Origin: Ceriagrion tenellum
Lineage: Eukaryota > Arthropoda > Insecta > Odonata > Coenagrionidae
Direction of reading: 5' to 3'
Assembly (NCBI GenBank): GCA_963169105.1
Contig: OY720634.1
Coordinates: forward strand, 153,395,584 to 153,459,583
Length of the DNA: 64,000 bases
The notes beneath the pieces are model-generated. The model made no database searches, was not told the DNA's origin, and saw nothing but the letters and a program-made list of their open reading frames with translations. The position numbers and the translations under genes are program-made. Positions 37,534-50,679 of this stretch are shown piece after piece; within the stretch, counting starts at the first letter, position 1; every line of letters begins with the position of its first letter.

Positions 37534-39144
37534 TCGAGATATAGGATACAGCAGCGCCTCTGTCTCTAGGGCGGGAAAATAATACCACTCAATTTCTATA
37601 AGAGATATCGCATTATCGTCGCCCCCCTGTCAGTGACTTCCGAAGTTAAAAGAAAGGCGCCGTGGATGACCTTTTGATCTTCTTAGACTCAAATTTTGTT
37701 CCGTTTACATATTATAATCTCATTCTGTTGCTTTTCGGCGTTATGATATCGAGATGTTTTCATTATTAATTATTTTTACTATTACTTTTAGCATGTGCAT
37801 GAGAATATTAAATTATTATAAAAATATTTCTCAACTTCAATGACCATAACTTTCAATGTCCCTTATGAAATCAGTTTCTTCCGGTGTTAAGTGAACCCCT
37901 GAGAAACAAACGAAACGCTTGCGGATATAAACCCACCCGCCGACTTATCGCGCGGTTTTATGACCATCTGCTTAAGTTAGTTATAAAGTCAATCTGAAAT
38001 CTGCCACATATTCAGACATGATGCAGATTCCATGTGTGGTAATCAGGATCTTCTGACGATGACGTCATAAAGTCCAACAATACCTTTTTATTTCATTTTT
38101 CAACCTAATACTCTCCATTGGTGGATACACGAAATCTCATGTACCTTCCAAGAATAAAAGTCATTTTCTGTACAAAGTGTTGTCCGCTAACCTGCTCCCA
38201 TTAAATTTGTTTTCGTTTTTTTTCATTTTTCTTCTTCATTCCAATTAACTCGAAATATTCTATATGCACGAATTCTTATCGTGCAGTTCACTCTTTGATT
38301 CATTACTGTGCTGTTACCTACTAATCATTATGTGTTTCGGGAAGAACAACCTAATTAAGGACAAGAGAGTAATGGAATTGAATTTAATGGGAGGTTCTTC
38401 TAATGTCTCTCTGTTTGTATTGTAGTCACTGATGGTGCTTGGAAAAAAGCAGCCACTGAGCCTATTTTCGGCATTGAATCTCTCCTATTATCTTGGCGCT
38501 ACCATAAATTATATGAAGTGCGAGGTAGAATTAATACCTTTCTTGTCATCCTGAAAATCTCGCGATGTGAATTTTTATGTGAGTGAGTTTTGTTCACTAT
38601 TGCATTCCGCTTTGAGATTCATAACACTGAAAATACGATGTTTATATTTCAGATTATGGTGCATTTAATGGAAGTCGGTTGGCAAATGGGAGACAAACTC
38701 CAGAGCTTAAAATACACCATTTTTAAACTTAAGAGTTTAAGGTAACTTGGGCGGTGAGGTAAAGATGAACAAATTATGACATTTTAAAACTTTTCAGTGC
38801 GTTAAGGTTCATCATCATCATCATTGGTAGACTGCTGTTTAGCAGGTCCTCAGTAGCCTTTCCTCCAGATAACTCTTTCATGTGCTTTATGGTTAAGGAT
38901 ATTAAAATTCTCTCGCGTGGATGATCCTGTTGATGACTATGCATTAACTTATAATCTATATTCTATCGTAGGAGCTGTCAAAAGGGCGTGTTGCAGTTTC
39001 TAGTTTTGGGACGTTAACCATGGAAAAAGAAAGAGATAGGGAAAAAGAATTAGGAAGGGGAGAAGGACGAAAATGTATTATATGATTATCCTTGTGCCTC
39101 GCTCTGTATTTGTTGATGTCATTATGCGTGCAGGAAAAGTTTAC
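37534..39144. other. Intergenic, nothing recognised
   Basis: AT-rich sequence with a short ATC run at 38811-38826 and no supported gene or transposon boundary. Confidence 0.45.
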
Positions 39145-39537
39145 TCTTTGAGTGCGGCATGACGTGATATCACGTGCGAATTTCCACAGAGAAAAAATCA
39201 TCCGCCTTGACCGGGATCCCGGTCAAGGCGGATGATTTTTTCTCTGTGGAAATTCGCACATTTGTGCATTGCGGGTGACTCCGTAAAAGTGAAACTCCGT
39301 GGCTAGTCCCGGATAGCTTAAAATTTGTGATATCACGTCATGGTTTTCTTTACGCTGGAGCTGATGACGTGATATGACGTCATGGGTGCTTGGAGTGTTC
39401 CAGCTATTAATAGGGAACTTTCACTGCGCCCCCTAATGAAAGCTGGAACGCTCACGGTACCCATGACGTGATATCACGTCGTCAGCACCAGCGTAAAAAA
39501 ACAATGACGTGATATCACGTCATGCCGCACTCAAAGG
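39145..39537. repeat. Nested palindromic MITE
   Basis: The outer ends ctttgagtgcggcatgacgt and their complement enclose several inner palindromes. These are a perfect 86-bp one (39174-39259, centre gggatccc), repeated tgacgtgatatcacgtca boxes, and an inverted pair around 39350-39506 (gctggagctgatgacg and its complement). No coding sequence is present. The end sequence resembles that of the 58209 element. Confidence 0.85.
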
Positions 39538-41145
39538 GTCTTTGCACTTAGGGTATGGATATCCATTCTTGAGATATCTACGTAAGAAGTCCGAGTTTTG
39601 AGCTTCGGTTAGTGGAGAAGTGGTGGAATCTTAGGCAACTTAGAGTGGGTAGCATTGGCAGGAGGAGGGGGTGGGATTAGGAATTGAGGAGGGAGGTAGA
39701 AGCTTTGGGGTGGGGTGAGAGAATTTGTGCCCGATGGGTATTTCGCACGGAGTAGTTTCGGATGACGGCACCAGAGGGACTGCGGATCTTGATGAAATCA
39801 GAGGAGAGTCGCATCTCGCATTCAACCGCAGCAGCGACTTCATATGGGGTGTCACTCGTTAACTCTTTGATGCGACATTGCGAAGGGAATGAGGACCCTT
39901 GATGGCCCAACAGATAAACTCTGACACCGCGAGAGACATATTTACATTTACCATTAGTGAGGAAGGCATATTCTGTGACAACTTCGCGAGCGCTCTTACC
40001 TTACCGAGAGGAATGGTAAATTTATGAATCAACAAAATAAACATTTATAATGAGCAAAACTCCGCAGCATGAATAGAAGCTCATATGTAAGTCAGTCACA
40101 AGAGTTGAATGATGTTATTCAACATGAACGCTGTCGTACCTGTTGTTCACGGTGTAATGTCAACCTTGGGTGCAACAATTTCTGTGTATGTCGTTATCTT
40201 TATCCCAAACCCAAACAACTCCAGAAGGGTAATGTTCATGGTTTGGTACTCACCCAGATGACCATTCATTCTACGTGAGGCACGGAATTGCAGAATAAAA
40301 AACTGAACGTTTTTTCTCAATCTGGAGTGCATTAATTATTCAATCATGGCAGGAGATACTCGGCCATCTCACGAGCTTGTAGTGGCGCCATTTGCCGCTT
40401 TAAACTACGGAACTTGATAAGCACATCCGTAAATTCGTCACGTTGTGCAATTATGTGCCCCGGGTAAAACGGGATTAGGGGTAAAATCGAGCGATTATGA
40501 ATAGTGTCAATGAAGTCATATCGGATGTAGTTCCAGGTTTGACATTCTATAGCCGTCGTTTGGATAAAATAGGAGTGATAAGAAGCAAGGGAAAACACAT
40601 AAATAATCCCAAATGATCATGAATCATCTGAATTGATACGCAAAAAAATTAAAACGGGGCCTAAACTAACTCGGCACTCAGTTTTTCCCTGAGGAAGACG
40701 AGTGAGTTGCGCATCAGAAATTCGGCAATTGTAAGCTTAGGCCGCGGCCGGTTCCACACTCAAGAAGGCTTTATTCGTATCATCCACCGCCAAAGCCCAT
40801 AAGTCTTTTATAAAACTAGTCATTTAAATGAGGTGGCCACACTTGAAGAATGACGAGCAGTTTTTCGATCTCACGAGCACAATAGGAAAGTAACAATTGA
40901 CTGATTGCGTGCGTCACGGAGAACCGTGATCGCCTTCCTGGTCTACTGCTGGCGGATGGGTTGCGGATTCAGTTATTGCTTAACTAGTGTTACTTTCACC
41001 TTATCGCAACACCACACAGTGTCTTGATACAACTTGTAAGTGACATCTATCGTTCCGTTTTCACTTATTTCACTTACAATTGTAAATATTTGATTTATTT
41101 AACCAATACTACTAGTACACCAACATAATCAATGTTTAGAAAGTC

Positions 41146-41328
41146 TTTTCGGGTCTTCCACCTAAATAAGTACTGCCGACTGCTTAACTGCAAATTAACT
41201 GCCAACGTTTCGGAGTCCGAGTTCTTAGTACCTCATTCTCAAGGCGAATCAAGAATGGAGAACGAGTCGGACTCCGAAACGTCGGCAGTTAAAAGCTTAT
41301 CCCGGCGGAAGACCCGAAAAGATTTTAT
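41146..41328. repeat. Foldback with CCGAAACGTCGG motif
   Basis: cttttcgggtcttcca at about 41146 pairs with ggaagacccgaaaag near 41313, and the inner aactgccaacgtttcggagt pairs with actccgaaacgtcggcagtt. The design resembles the inverted element at 1063-1319, which also carries CGAAACGTCGG. The apparent 79-codon frame is not a gene. Confidence 0.75.
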
Positions 41329-41546
41329 CAGCAATATATTCCGGGAAAAAACTAAACCATACTTAACATAATCAATCGTTATATTAAATCTGACAATTAT
41401 CAGATAATTTTGGCTAGCTATGGAGGAGAACCAGTTTTATATTCAGTAATTTAATGATATTGCTGATGGAAAGTCTATTTTGGCAGTCGTACAAGTGCCG
41501 AGTAATTAAACTACTGAAAACAATAACGAATCACGTATTGAAATAA

Positions 41547-41706
41547 TAATAATAATAATTTGCCTTTATTGGGCGAATTTAGGATTGTACAGCCCTCTCT
41601 TACAATCAACTCATTTGATGAACACAAACAGTGAAAATCCTACCCTGGCGGGATTCGAACCCTCGGGTTAGCAGGCGAGGGCTTTACCCCGTCACCATCG
41701 GGACCG
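41547..41706 (-). mobile_element. tRNA-derived SINE with (ATT)n tail
   Basis: The minus strand starts ggtcccgatggtgacggggt (box A region), then cccgagggttcgaatcccgc (box B), then a body ending in ATT repeats (41547-41560 on the + strand). It is a third SINE family, with a tRNA-like head but no proper cloverleaf elsewhere. Confidence 0.85.
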
Positions 41707-42084
41707 ACGTTGATGGACGATAGAAGTTACTAGATTGTCTAAACGAGTTTAAGGGACGTAGCGGTTAATGGCAAAAATGCGTGGGTATGAACTCCTAGCA
41801 TCGCACAATTTCAAATGTTTCGCATGAAAGTTTTTGAGATTTTTTTTGCCTTGAAAGATCATCACTTCAGAGGTTTGGAAGTTCGGTGGTCTAGCTGGAA
41901 ATCGCACCAAAGTATGGTGGTGTCCTTGCTATTTGATAAAGCTTCCTGTACCGGTTACCAGTGGTACCTGCCTGGTATAAAAGATTTCCCCAATTGTCGT
42001 ATATTTTATTAAAACTACACAAAGATAGAGACAATGAAACTGTTATTATGGCAAAAAAATAATACCAATAAATTTGTCAAGACT

Positions 42085-42140
42085 ATTATAGGCAGGGGAA
42101 TGAGTGTTCTATTATAGGATTATAGGCAGGGGAATGAGGG
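42085..42140. repeat. Short tandem duplication
   Basis: attataggcaggggaatgag occurs twice, about 34 bp apart. A simple local duplication. Confidence 0.6.
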
Positions 42141-42579
42141 GAAAAGATTAAATTTGCGGGATGAAGAAATATAGGGCAAAGGCTGGTATGAAGAATGAAA
42201 ACTAGTTTGAAGATATGGCTCTAGATATGTAAAACATTATCAGACACTCTGGATATATGTACTTTCTATTCCATTCATGAAGAGAGCAATTGACAAGAAA
42301 ATTCAAACTAAACATTAATCCAAATGTCAATGAAAGCAGAAGCATCACTCCTCTATTCTTTCTACATCCCCTAAATCTTTTGATATTTCTAGTAAGCGAA
42401 AAATAATAAGAGGATAGACTTCTCGAGTCTGAAATATGCAAAAGTAAATGCAACATCCGTATAAATTAAAGTGGTATGTCGTGCTCAAAGAAAATATGGC
42501 TAAAAACCAGGTAAAAGTATGTGGAAATATTCGTGTGGAGCGTGGCACTCTATGGCTAGGTGACATGGTCCATTGGAAA

Positions 42580-42940
42580 AGCTGACCAGAACTGACTTGT
42601 GACACCTGGTGCTGGAGGAGAATGCTGAAGATAAAATAGACGGAAAAAACAAGAAATGATGAAGTTTCTAGAAGAGTAGAGAGGAAACGACCATATGGAA
42701 CACCGTAAAGAATAGAAGAATCAGAAGGATTGGACACATTGTGAGGTACAATGGGTTTGTGAAGAACACAATTCAAGGTTAAATAGAGAGAAAAGTCCTC
42801 AGAGGAAGATATATGATACAGTTCATTGACCAAATTAAGTAGACAGTACATAGAAAGATTTACAAGGAATTAAGAGATCTAGCATAGTATAGGGAAGGGT
42901 GGAGGGCTGCAGTCAACCAATTTTAGGAGTGAACAACCAA
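42580..42940 (+). mobile_element. LINE C-terminal fragment
   Basis: Frames give CWRRMLKI and TEKTRNDEVSR, then RIRRIGHIVRYNGF and REGWRAAVNQF, matching the order of the last blocks of RTE-like LINE ORFs. Multiple stops make it a relic. The 168-codon open frame on the minus strand across it (42345-42851) is a shadow. Confidence 0.75.
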
Positions 42941-43705
42941 TGACTTAATGAGCTGTAATATGGATAACATTGGTCAAATCGATAGATAGTTTATAACACA
43001 CATTAAAGACCACAAGAGAATTGTTAAAACATAAATTTCTCTTCTTCTTTTGCCAAACATCTTTTTGAGAACAATCTAGTTAGCAATTTTACCCCAGAAA
43101 TCCCATTTATCCTTTCTAAAGGTCTAAAGATGTCTGCTTTGGAACGAATGAAAAAATTAAGCTTTCCAACAACCCTTGTAACGAGCTATTATTTTCGCAC
43201 CCTCTACTACTGATTTCTGATTAAATTACCTTGTTAAATAATTGATTTTTCCGCCACATCAGCCCTTGGTTTACATTTCATGTCTTTCTCTACCCTCGGC
43301 CATAACTGATATTTTCTCCATCCTCCCTCAAGTAACTAAATAACAACAATAAACTAAAAGTTGACAATTATTTTGCACCTATAAATGCCTTAAAACGGAA
43401 AAACACATCCAATAAATCAAAGTTTGTCGATAAGTACAGAGTATTTGTCTTCGTTTTTGATTCAAACGAGAAAAAAAACATCTACGAAGGGGCATCTGAT
43501 TTATCCCTGTTTAAATAACAGGGAATTGGAACCCTTTGCATTAATTATTTGATCCAATTGACCAACACTAGGGAGAGTGTAAAACGTGTACACGATTTTA
43601 ATTACCCCTTATAATGGACTCCTGAATGATAGAAATGTCTGCATTGGAGTCTGATTTCCTCTGCTTGTACTGAATATTTGGATAAACGCTCTCAACTATT
43701 TAAGC

Positions 43706-44003
43706 CATTGGTCCCCAAAGCGAGTGCTATAGATCCCCAAAAGAAAGAAAAGAGTAGAGGCCGCGGTAGGGGGGCTCGGTAGGCCCTACCACATGTTATC
43801 ATACGTAAATGTCTTGGGACAAATAAAGTCTCTCACTGTGTATTTGAAATGGACATCAGTTCAATCACAATTATTGCACCAGTACTTTTCAAAATGTCAA
43901 ACATAGTTATGTAGTCCTCGATTAACTAACTTTGTTTTGGAGCGTTGAGTAGAGTTTTGTGGAGAAAAGTTGGTGGTCGCTCGAAAAACTTTGGGAAACG
44001 CTG
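43706..44003. mobile_element. hAT-like MITE, 298 bp
   Basis: The left end cattggtccccaaag and the complement of the right end ctttgggaaacgctg agree at 11 of 15 positions and fit hAT termini. Flanks atttaagc (43698-43705) and atttaaac (44004-44011) agree at 7 of 8. Non-coding. Confidence 0.8.
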
Positions 44004-44185
44004 ATTTAAACCTAACTCAGCTGGTACATCTATATATATTAATTTTGTAGCGTGTCATACATTCTGTATCCGTTTTGTTTCTTTCTCTGTCAGTTTTTGA
44101 GCTAGAAGAGTGAGGTTTAGTGCGATGAATGTGGAATTTATGTCTTCATGATTTGGTAGTAGTTTTGGATTTTTATAGCTTGGGC

Positions 44186-44383
44186 GGGTGGCAGGGGGTG
44201 TTAGGTCACCAGCCGTGCAAAGGTGTAAGTTATTCGGAGATGAAATGAAGACATGAATTTAAAGGAGTGTATTTAGTTATTTAGTTATTTATAAAAGAGC
44301 GGCTGCTTGGGTGTGTGGCAGGAGGTGTTAGGTTGCCATTCGTGCAAAGGTATGAGTTATTTGGAGATGAAATGGATCATTTT
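44186..44383 (-). mobile_element. LINE 3'-end remnants, two partial copies
   Basis: 44186-44262 and 44313-44383 both match, in reverse, the 3' UTR of the LINE at 12060-12662 (gtgttaggtcaccagccgtg, then cggagatgaaatg). They are separated by about 50 bp of AT-rich sequence. Confidence 0.7.
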
Positions 44384-44589
44384 GGGGTTGTGGTTGCAAC
44401 AGCCAGATGCTGGGAAATACAGTGACAAGGGAGAAAGGCCAAAAGGGAGAGTGAAAGAGTGTAAAGGCTGAAACAAAAGAAACCCACAGTGCTCTCCTAT
44501 TCAAATGGCTTTAAAAAACAACAAAGGAGAACAGTGAATGAAAAAAAAACATTTTCACCAAGGAGCTATTTTTAGACTAGGACACTTAC

Positions 44590-44672
44590 CCCTAGAGCCC
44601 CAGAGCTGATAGCTCTGGGGCGGGTACACACCCCTGCTCACGGAGTGAGCAGGCTAGCTGCCTGCTAGTCAC
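44590..44672. repeat. Cluster of three short hairpins
   Basis: ccccagagct-gat-agctctgggg, cctgctcac-gga-gtgagcagg and ctagctgcctgctag follow one another within 80 bp. This arrangement is common in subterminal regions of piggyBac-like MITEs. No partner end was identified. Confidence 0.5.
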
Positions 44673-44748
44673 CATTATAAAGATAGTACCCTCATGTTGA
44701 AATCTTCACCACGCTATCCTCATTTGATGATGCCAGAGCCTGCCGCAT

Positions 44749-45066
44749 TCAATGTGGCGCCACATTTCTCTCCTTCGTGCGACTAATGCGTCTGTCTCCT
44801 CCGACATCGGCTATACAGGGGTTCGACCGACCTCTCATCCCTAGGAAAGCTTTTGCAATACTCCTATCAATTCCTCTATATTGTATAAAATCGTCGCCTT
44901 TCTCACGAGGGGCAATGACACCTCTGCAGGCGAAGTCTACCATCCCCATCGCCCCTATACCACGCCGATAGTCACCGAAGGAAATGTTTCTTCTTTTTTG
45001 CCAATTTCCTCTCGAGTCGGAAGCGTTGTGGTAGGCTTTTATAAGCAGCTCTGCTTCGGCTGTCAA
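44749..45066 (-). other. Open frame of unknown nature
   Basis: A 105-codon minus-strand frame, locally GC-richer, with IKAYHNASDSRGNWQKRR near its start. I recognise no family. It may be a decayed transposon ORF or chance. Confidence 0.25.
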
Positions 45067-47055
45067 AGTGTTCTAAACTAATCTCCAATATATGAGAACG
45101 TTTTTGAGGAATAAAGAATGGCCAACGAGTCGTCATTCCAGTAAGTATCAACAAGTATCCATGCTATTTGAACGATTTCTACTGCGTCTCTGTGAGGCGA
45201 AACAATTGTTGAATGGCATATTTTCGTTGTGATCATAGTCATAATAATTCGACCTTGGCAGAGAATTTGAAAGAGATATTATAACATCAAACAAAGTCTA
45301 AAGTGTACGGATAGGAGCAATTGTGCTTCGAAGATTAATACATGAGAAAATTTCGTGAAAATGCTCTTTTTCGCAGTACACTATGGCATATTACAGTGAG
45401 ATTAGAGAGCAAAAATTATTTCGTGTTTTCAAAACTGTGAGTGCCCAAGAGAGTTATTCCACTGTAGAAATGGTTTAAAATTCTATTCCTTCACATTTAT
45501 ATCTCTTAGTTACGCTGTGCCAGTGCCTGAAAAACCGTCAATTTAAAAATCATAATTAGATCGCCTTTGAATTTATTTACAATCACCCATTCTTGACGCA
45601 ATATATTACTCTGCAATACTCTCAATTTCAAAAATAGATGGTTCACTCCATTCCCCAGTTGACCTAGGATATTAGTTAAATCCAAATGAAAATTTGAAGG
45701 AAGAGAATTTCATTTCTCCAATTGAGATTAGCGAAATAATTTTTATTTCAAGTAAGTTTTGATTAGTATTATCAATGGTTAACTATGATACATTTTAAAA
45801 TAAAATAATTGCTGTGTGAAGTACTAATTATAAAGTCTTATCGACGTACACACGTGATTAATGTAAGACAGATATAGCGGTATAATCTCAGACAAGTCCT
45901 TTTGGATACGTTAAAAGCAGTGAAAAACGGAAAATTTTGGCGTGGACGGAAATGTATTTTTAAAAATGAAGCACAGCTCTTCTCGGTTTCCCCGAAATAT
46001 TTATATGATGTAGTTTCAACGGGTGTCGCGCCGAGTTGGATCGACTCCTTGTCATTTTACTTAGATGCTCACCAAATGCGCGATTACTCAGGGGCTCCAT
46101 TGATATTGTAACACAATTATAAAGCAATATAGTTTTTCTAAAAATCCTCTGGTGCAGTCTAGATTTTATTTCGAGACGGTCGCAATGTCACCTGTGCTAC
46201 CGGATTTAATTCTACATTTTCATAGAGTTAATTGATTGAATTCGTTCATTTATTGGAGAATTTTATGTTCATTTTTAATCAGGAATGAATTAATTTCTAC
46301 GATTGAGAAGAGGAAACTGGATCGTGAGTGATATATCGATTCTGACGTTGCTCAAATTACGTGGACTGGCAATTCAAAGCATTTTCCCTCGTGTGGATAT
46401 CACTCACTAACGGGACGCCGACGTGAAAAATTGACCCTGAAAGAATTAATTAAAAGCCTGTACTACAACCAAGACCATCAAAATCTGCGCCGAATTAATA
46501 AACCTATTATTTAAGGGCTCCTTGAAGCGTTTTGTACGTATAGAATAAAAAAATCAGTAATTTGATAGTTTCCCTAAACATTTACTAAAATCGACACGAT
46601 TCCTACGAACAATCCCGGGGTAAAGTAAATGTACACCAAAATTCGGTTTGAGTTCTAAAGTATTTACTGTATTTCACTCTAAAAATAATCGATTATCTGA
46701 AGTTCCACCCGAAAATGGTTACCTTATATGTTTTAAAAGGTTCGCTCTCATTACTTCTTTTTACGTTTGGAAGGGCCCGTAGTTTTAATCTGAAGATGCA
46801 ATTCCACCACGGTATGTGACTAGGTTTTGGTCGTTTGATTCCAAAGGAGTGGTATTTACGTGGGAAGGTCAACGATAACGGATGTATGCATAGAGTAATG
46901 TATCAAATTTAACAAAAATTTTGGGCGATTAACAATAAAAAATTATTTTTTTAAAGGTTGAAAATTTCAACATTTTCCTCATGCTAAAACTGTCATCAGC
47001 TCCTTCCTACCCACAAATGCTTCATCCACTAGGGCAATTTGCCTTCTAGTTTGTA

Positions 47056-48219
47056 TTTGCTGCTCTTTTATCGTCCATATTACTATAGTTCACTTCAATC
47101 CTTCTAATTTCACTAGCACGTGCCCTTCTCCTTTTTATGGCCAGCCTCGCTATCCTAGATCTAGTCCCAGAGAGTGTAATTACTTAAGTTTTGCCTCAGT
47201 AATATTTGCCTTAGTGAACTCCATATTTAAGGCATTGATATTGTTATCCATGTAAATAAACTTGCAATACCTCCGGAGGAAGAATGGAATTTCTCCCTAA
47301 TTAAAGTAGATACTGAGTATGAGTCAACCTCTTGGCGACTCACGTACGGTGGAGAATCAGCAAATGAGGAGAGAGAAAGAAAAAAAAAAGTAAAATTCAA
47401 TATTTTTCTCAAGCTAAAACAGTCAACTCTAACGCGTTTCAAAAATTTCATTGCATGTTTTCCATTACTTCTTGGGAGTTTTGATTCGAGAATCAGTTCA
47501 TGGAAAACAAAGACTTAGCGGATAGACCAAAGAAAGAAAAATGGAAAGTGAAGCCGAAGGACAGTATTCGGATTCAGCAGAAAAATTCCCTCCTTCACGC
47601 TTCTCCACTTGGCGCGATTTCTTTCCCTTTCAGGCGTTTTTTTTTGCCAAACTCATTCTTTACTTTTACATTCTACACTCGTTTTTCTTTATTTTTTTCT
47701 GAATGTCATTCTCTACTTTGCTCCTCTACCCTTAGTCCTGCCATATTCAATCCTTTTCTTCGCTCGTCTTTCTCCTCGTGCGCCACCTCTTTAGTTTCTC
47801 TCTCTCCCCCTCCACCTCCTTTTGAGTGCTTCTTCCCTTTTTCCTCTCCTCGTATACTGCTCTTTCCTCTTCTTCATATTCCACGTCCCTCTTTCTTTTC
47901 TTTCTCTCTCCTCATTTCCCGATACTCCATCCTGCGTGAGTCGCCGATGGTTGACTCTTACTCAGTATCTGTTTCTAATTAATTAGGGATAAATACCTTT
48001 CTTCCTCCGAAGGTATTGCAAGTTTATTTACGTGGATTAGAATATAAATGCCTTAAATATGGAATTCAGTTATTACGAAGGCATAACTTAAGTAATTACA
48101 TTCTCTGGGACTAGGTCTAGGATAGCGAGGCTGGCCAAAAAAAGGGAAAGGGCACGTTCTAGTGAAATTAGAAGGATTGAAGTGAACTATAGTAACATGG
48201 AGGATAAAAGAGCAGCAAA
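47056..48219. mobile_element. Large foldback: about 330-bp inverted arms around a 500-bp loop
   Basis: 47056-47388 and about 47890-48219 are inverted copies of roughly 85-90% identity by eye, for example tagcgaggctggcc and its complement, and the paired gcaatacctccggaggaag. The arms share a frame reading RIARLAKKRERARSSEIRR followed by IEVNYSNM, and the differences between arms look partly synonymous. The loop is pyrimidine-rich, so its 160-codon frame (47500-47982) is composition-driven. Confidence 0.85.
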
Positions 48220-50679
48220 GACATTGGTCAAGCATATTCTTCGAATGATCACGGTGGGCTCTACTTTGTTCTCGCCAGCGAAAAAACTTTGTGACGAAAA
48301 TGTCAATTGATACCGAAAGTTTAAGTCCTTCTGAAGTAATTTGCTTTCAAGTTTGGATCGGCTCCTGGAATGCCATATCCTCTTATTCATGCACGCTCAT
48401 GTTCAAACAAAATGATTTCGGATGCAATTTCCAGTGAAATTCACATACACACAATTTTAGCGAGATGTTTTGTTTATATCGATATGATATGTTGATGAGA
48501 TAACGTTTCCATGTAGTACCTAATTATGGTCGTCAATCGGCTAATATTGTAATTACTGTAAGTGACCTTTTGTGTTTGTTATGTCTGTATTTCTAGTGTA
48601 CCTGTGAATAAATATTTTTTGTGGTAAAAGAATATTGTGTTTGAGTTATTCTTATTTATCCTTCGTTTCATCAATGTCATGGTTGTATAGTGTGCATTAT
48701 CCGGCTACCAGATAATTCTCCTGCGTGATACCCTTCAAGGTATCAGGTAAGTTTCTCGCTGTGTGACGTTCATTATGTAAAACTTAAGATTCTCAATGAG
48801 TGTTCAGCGTGAAAAATCAAACGTGAAGGCTGAAGGAGTTGATTAAATTGTGGGGTAGCTCGGAGGCTGGAGCTGCGTTCCAAACCACGCGCCCATTTTT
48901 GTCAGTTACCGCCCTGAGGCACAAGTGGCGCTGGTGCGAAATTTATACGCATTGGGATTAAAGGAGCTGTCGCGCCCCTGTCACAGATACTAAAGACGAG
49001 AGCCAAAACACTTCTCAAAAGGAAGTGTTAGAGATTTTTAACCAAATAAACCGCAGACATTGCAGTCGGAGACTCACAAATGTAAAGTTAGAGATCAGGG
49101 CTGAAATGGTGTGACTGCTCCCTAATAGAGGTAAAAACGAAGACGCTCCAGTTTTCTACGCGTAGTTTATTTCGCAGCTTAGTTTTGACGAGCTTCGTCA
49201 TTATCAATTGCAGCACTCTCGGAGTACGTTGAAATCAGTTGTAAAGTATACATGTCACTTTAAGCTTGCCTTCTCTTTATTTTTTATCAACAGGTTAAGA
49301 AATAAGAAATAAATGAACATCTTTACTTATGCAATGCACTAATTATGAAATAATTGTCATTTTCCACTGAGTTACGTTTTAAAATGGCAATAGATCGCCA
49401 AAAAACAATAATTGTAGGCCATTTTTTCCCATTTGTCTATACATGCATTTCATAAGTACACAAATTTTCCCACAAATCAGTGCGTAAACAAATATGTCTC
49501 CAACCTTCTCAACGTGTGCCTCCAACTAGGCTTCATAAGTCACGGCAAAGTTGGAAATAATACGGTGCCAGAAAGCACTCTTGCAATGTTCCTTTGGTCC
49601 ACTCTCCCCAATTTATATGACTTTGATCTCGTAGCAGAGAATAAAAATCACAGCCGTTTGAATTGGCTAACTACAAAATTATTTGCAAAAATGATATCAC
49701 CTGTATCGAGTTACGTAGCGTAACGCTCACTTTCCACATGCATAGCTATTGAACAAGTTGTACTTGTAAAATCACCAGCAAGCAAACAAGAAGATCAATA
49801 CGGATAAAAACTAACTGATGACAGTTTTATACAAAAAATTGGCAGTTTTCACGGATAAAATAAGAGAATGAATTCGCCGAAAATGTTACATCAACTTGTA
49901 GGGGTAAAACGTTAAAATATTGCTATGAATAAGAATATGTAGCGCATAAAAAACCACGAATGAGTTGGCCTGTCTTTTTCTAATAACTTTAATAAAAAGG
50001 GAGGCTCATAAAAAACTTCCAGGGCTGATTATTATGAGTGACTAAGGGCGCGCATCTTCAAATATAAAAGAAATGAGCTAGGAAGATAATGACCAGTCAG
50101 GCAGTTTTCCAGGGGGAGAAAGGTTTTATTTAAAGAGTGGGATGAGCGTGGGCAGCAAGTGGGTTAAATGAACTCATGGAATGGTTTGGCAACACCATCA
50201 ACATACAAAAGAAATATGTCCACGGTTTGTAGTTTCGATCCCGTCCGGGAAGTTAAATTGCGTTAGACATGAGACGAAGTACTTGGCGTTGAGCTTTCCG
50301 GAAGTAAAATTGCAAGTATCACATTTAGTTATTTTTGGATCATATCTGGCAATTCAAAATACAGGCGTGGACAGCGAGGTCAATGAAAATGATGAAACAA
50401 CGTTGAAGATAAGGACGATATAGTCGTGTATGTATTAGCCTAATTGCAGCTCAATTAGACTGCCAGTAGGGTAGCCAGGGGGTCTCATCAAGGAATATGT
50501 GTTAAAAATGTGAAATTCGACCCTAATTTCTCAGAAATGGTTAAAAAAATGAATCCCTACCTTAGGGTGTCTCATTTTGCATAGATGTCTGAAATTCATG
50601 GGTCTCAGGTGGTGAATTTTAATGGGCAAATGAGGTGTACAAAAAATGTCTGAAATAGTGTTATATTATAGGGCTATAG
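48220..50679. other. Intergenic, nothing recognised
   Basis: AT-rich sequence. A 96-codon open frame at 49433-49723 shows no recognised domain. No repeats with clear ends. Confidence 0.4.

Noticed and set aside
47500..47982. 160-codon serine/phenylalanine-rich protein
   Set aside because: It lies mainly in a pyrimidine-rich loop of a foldback element; openness follows from composition.
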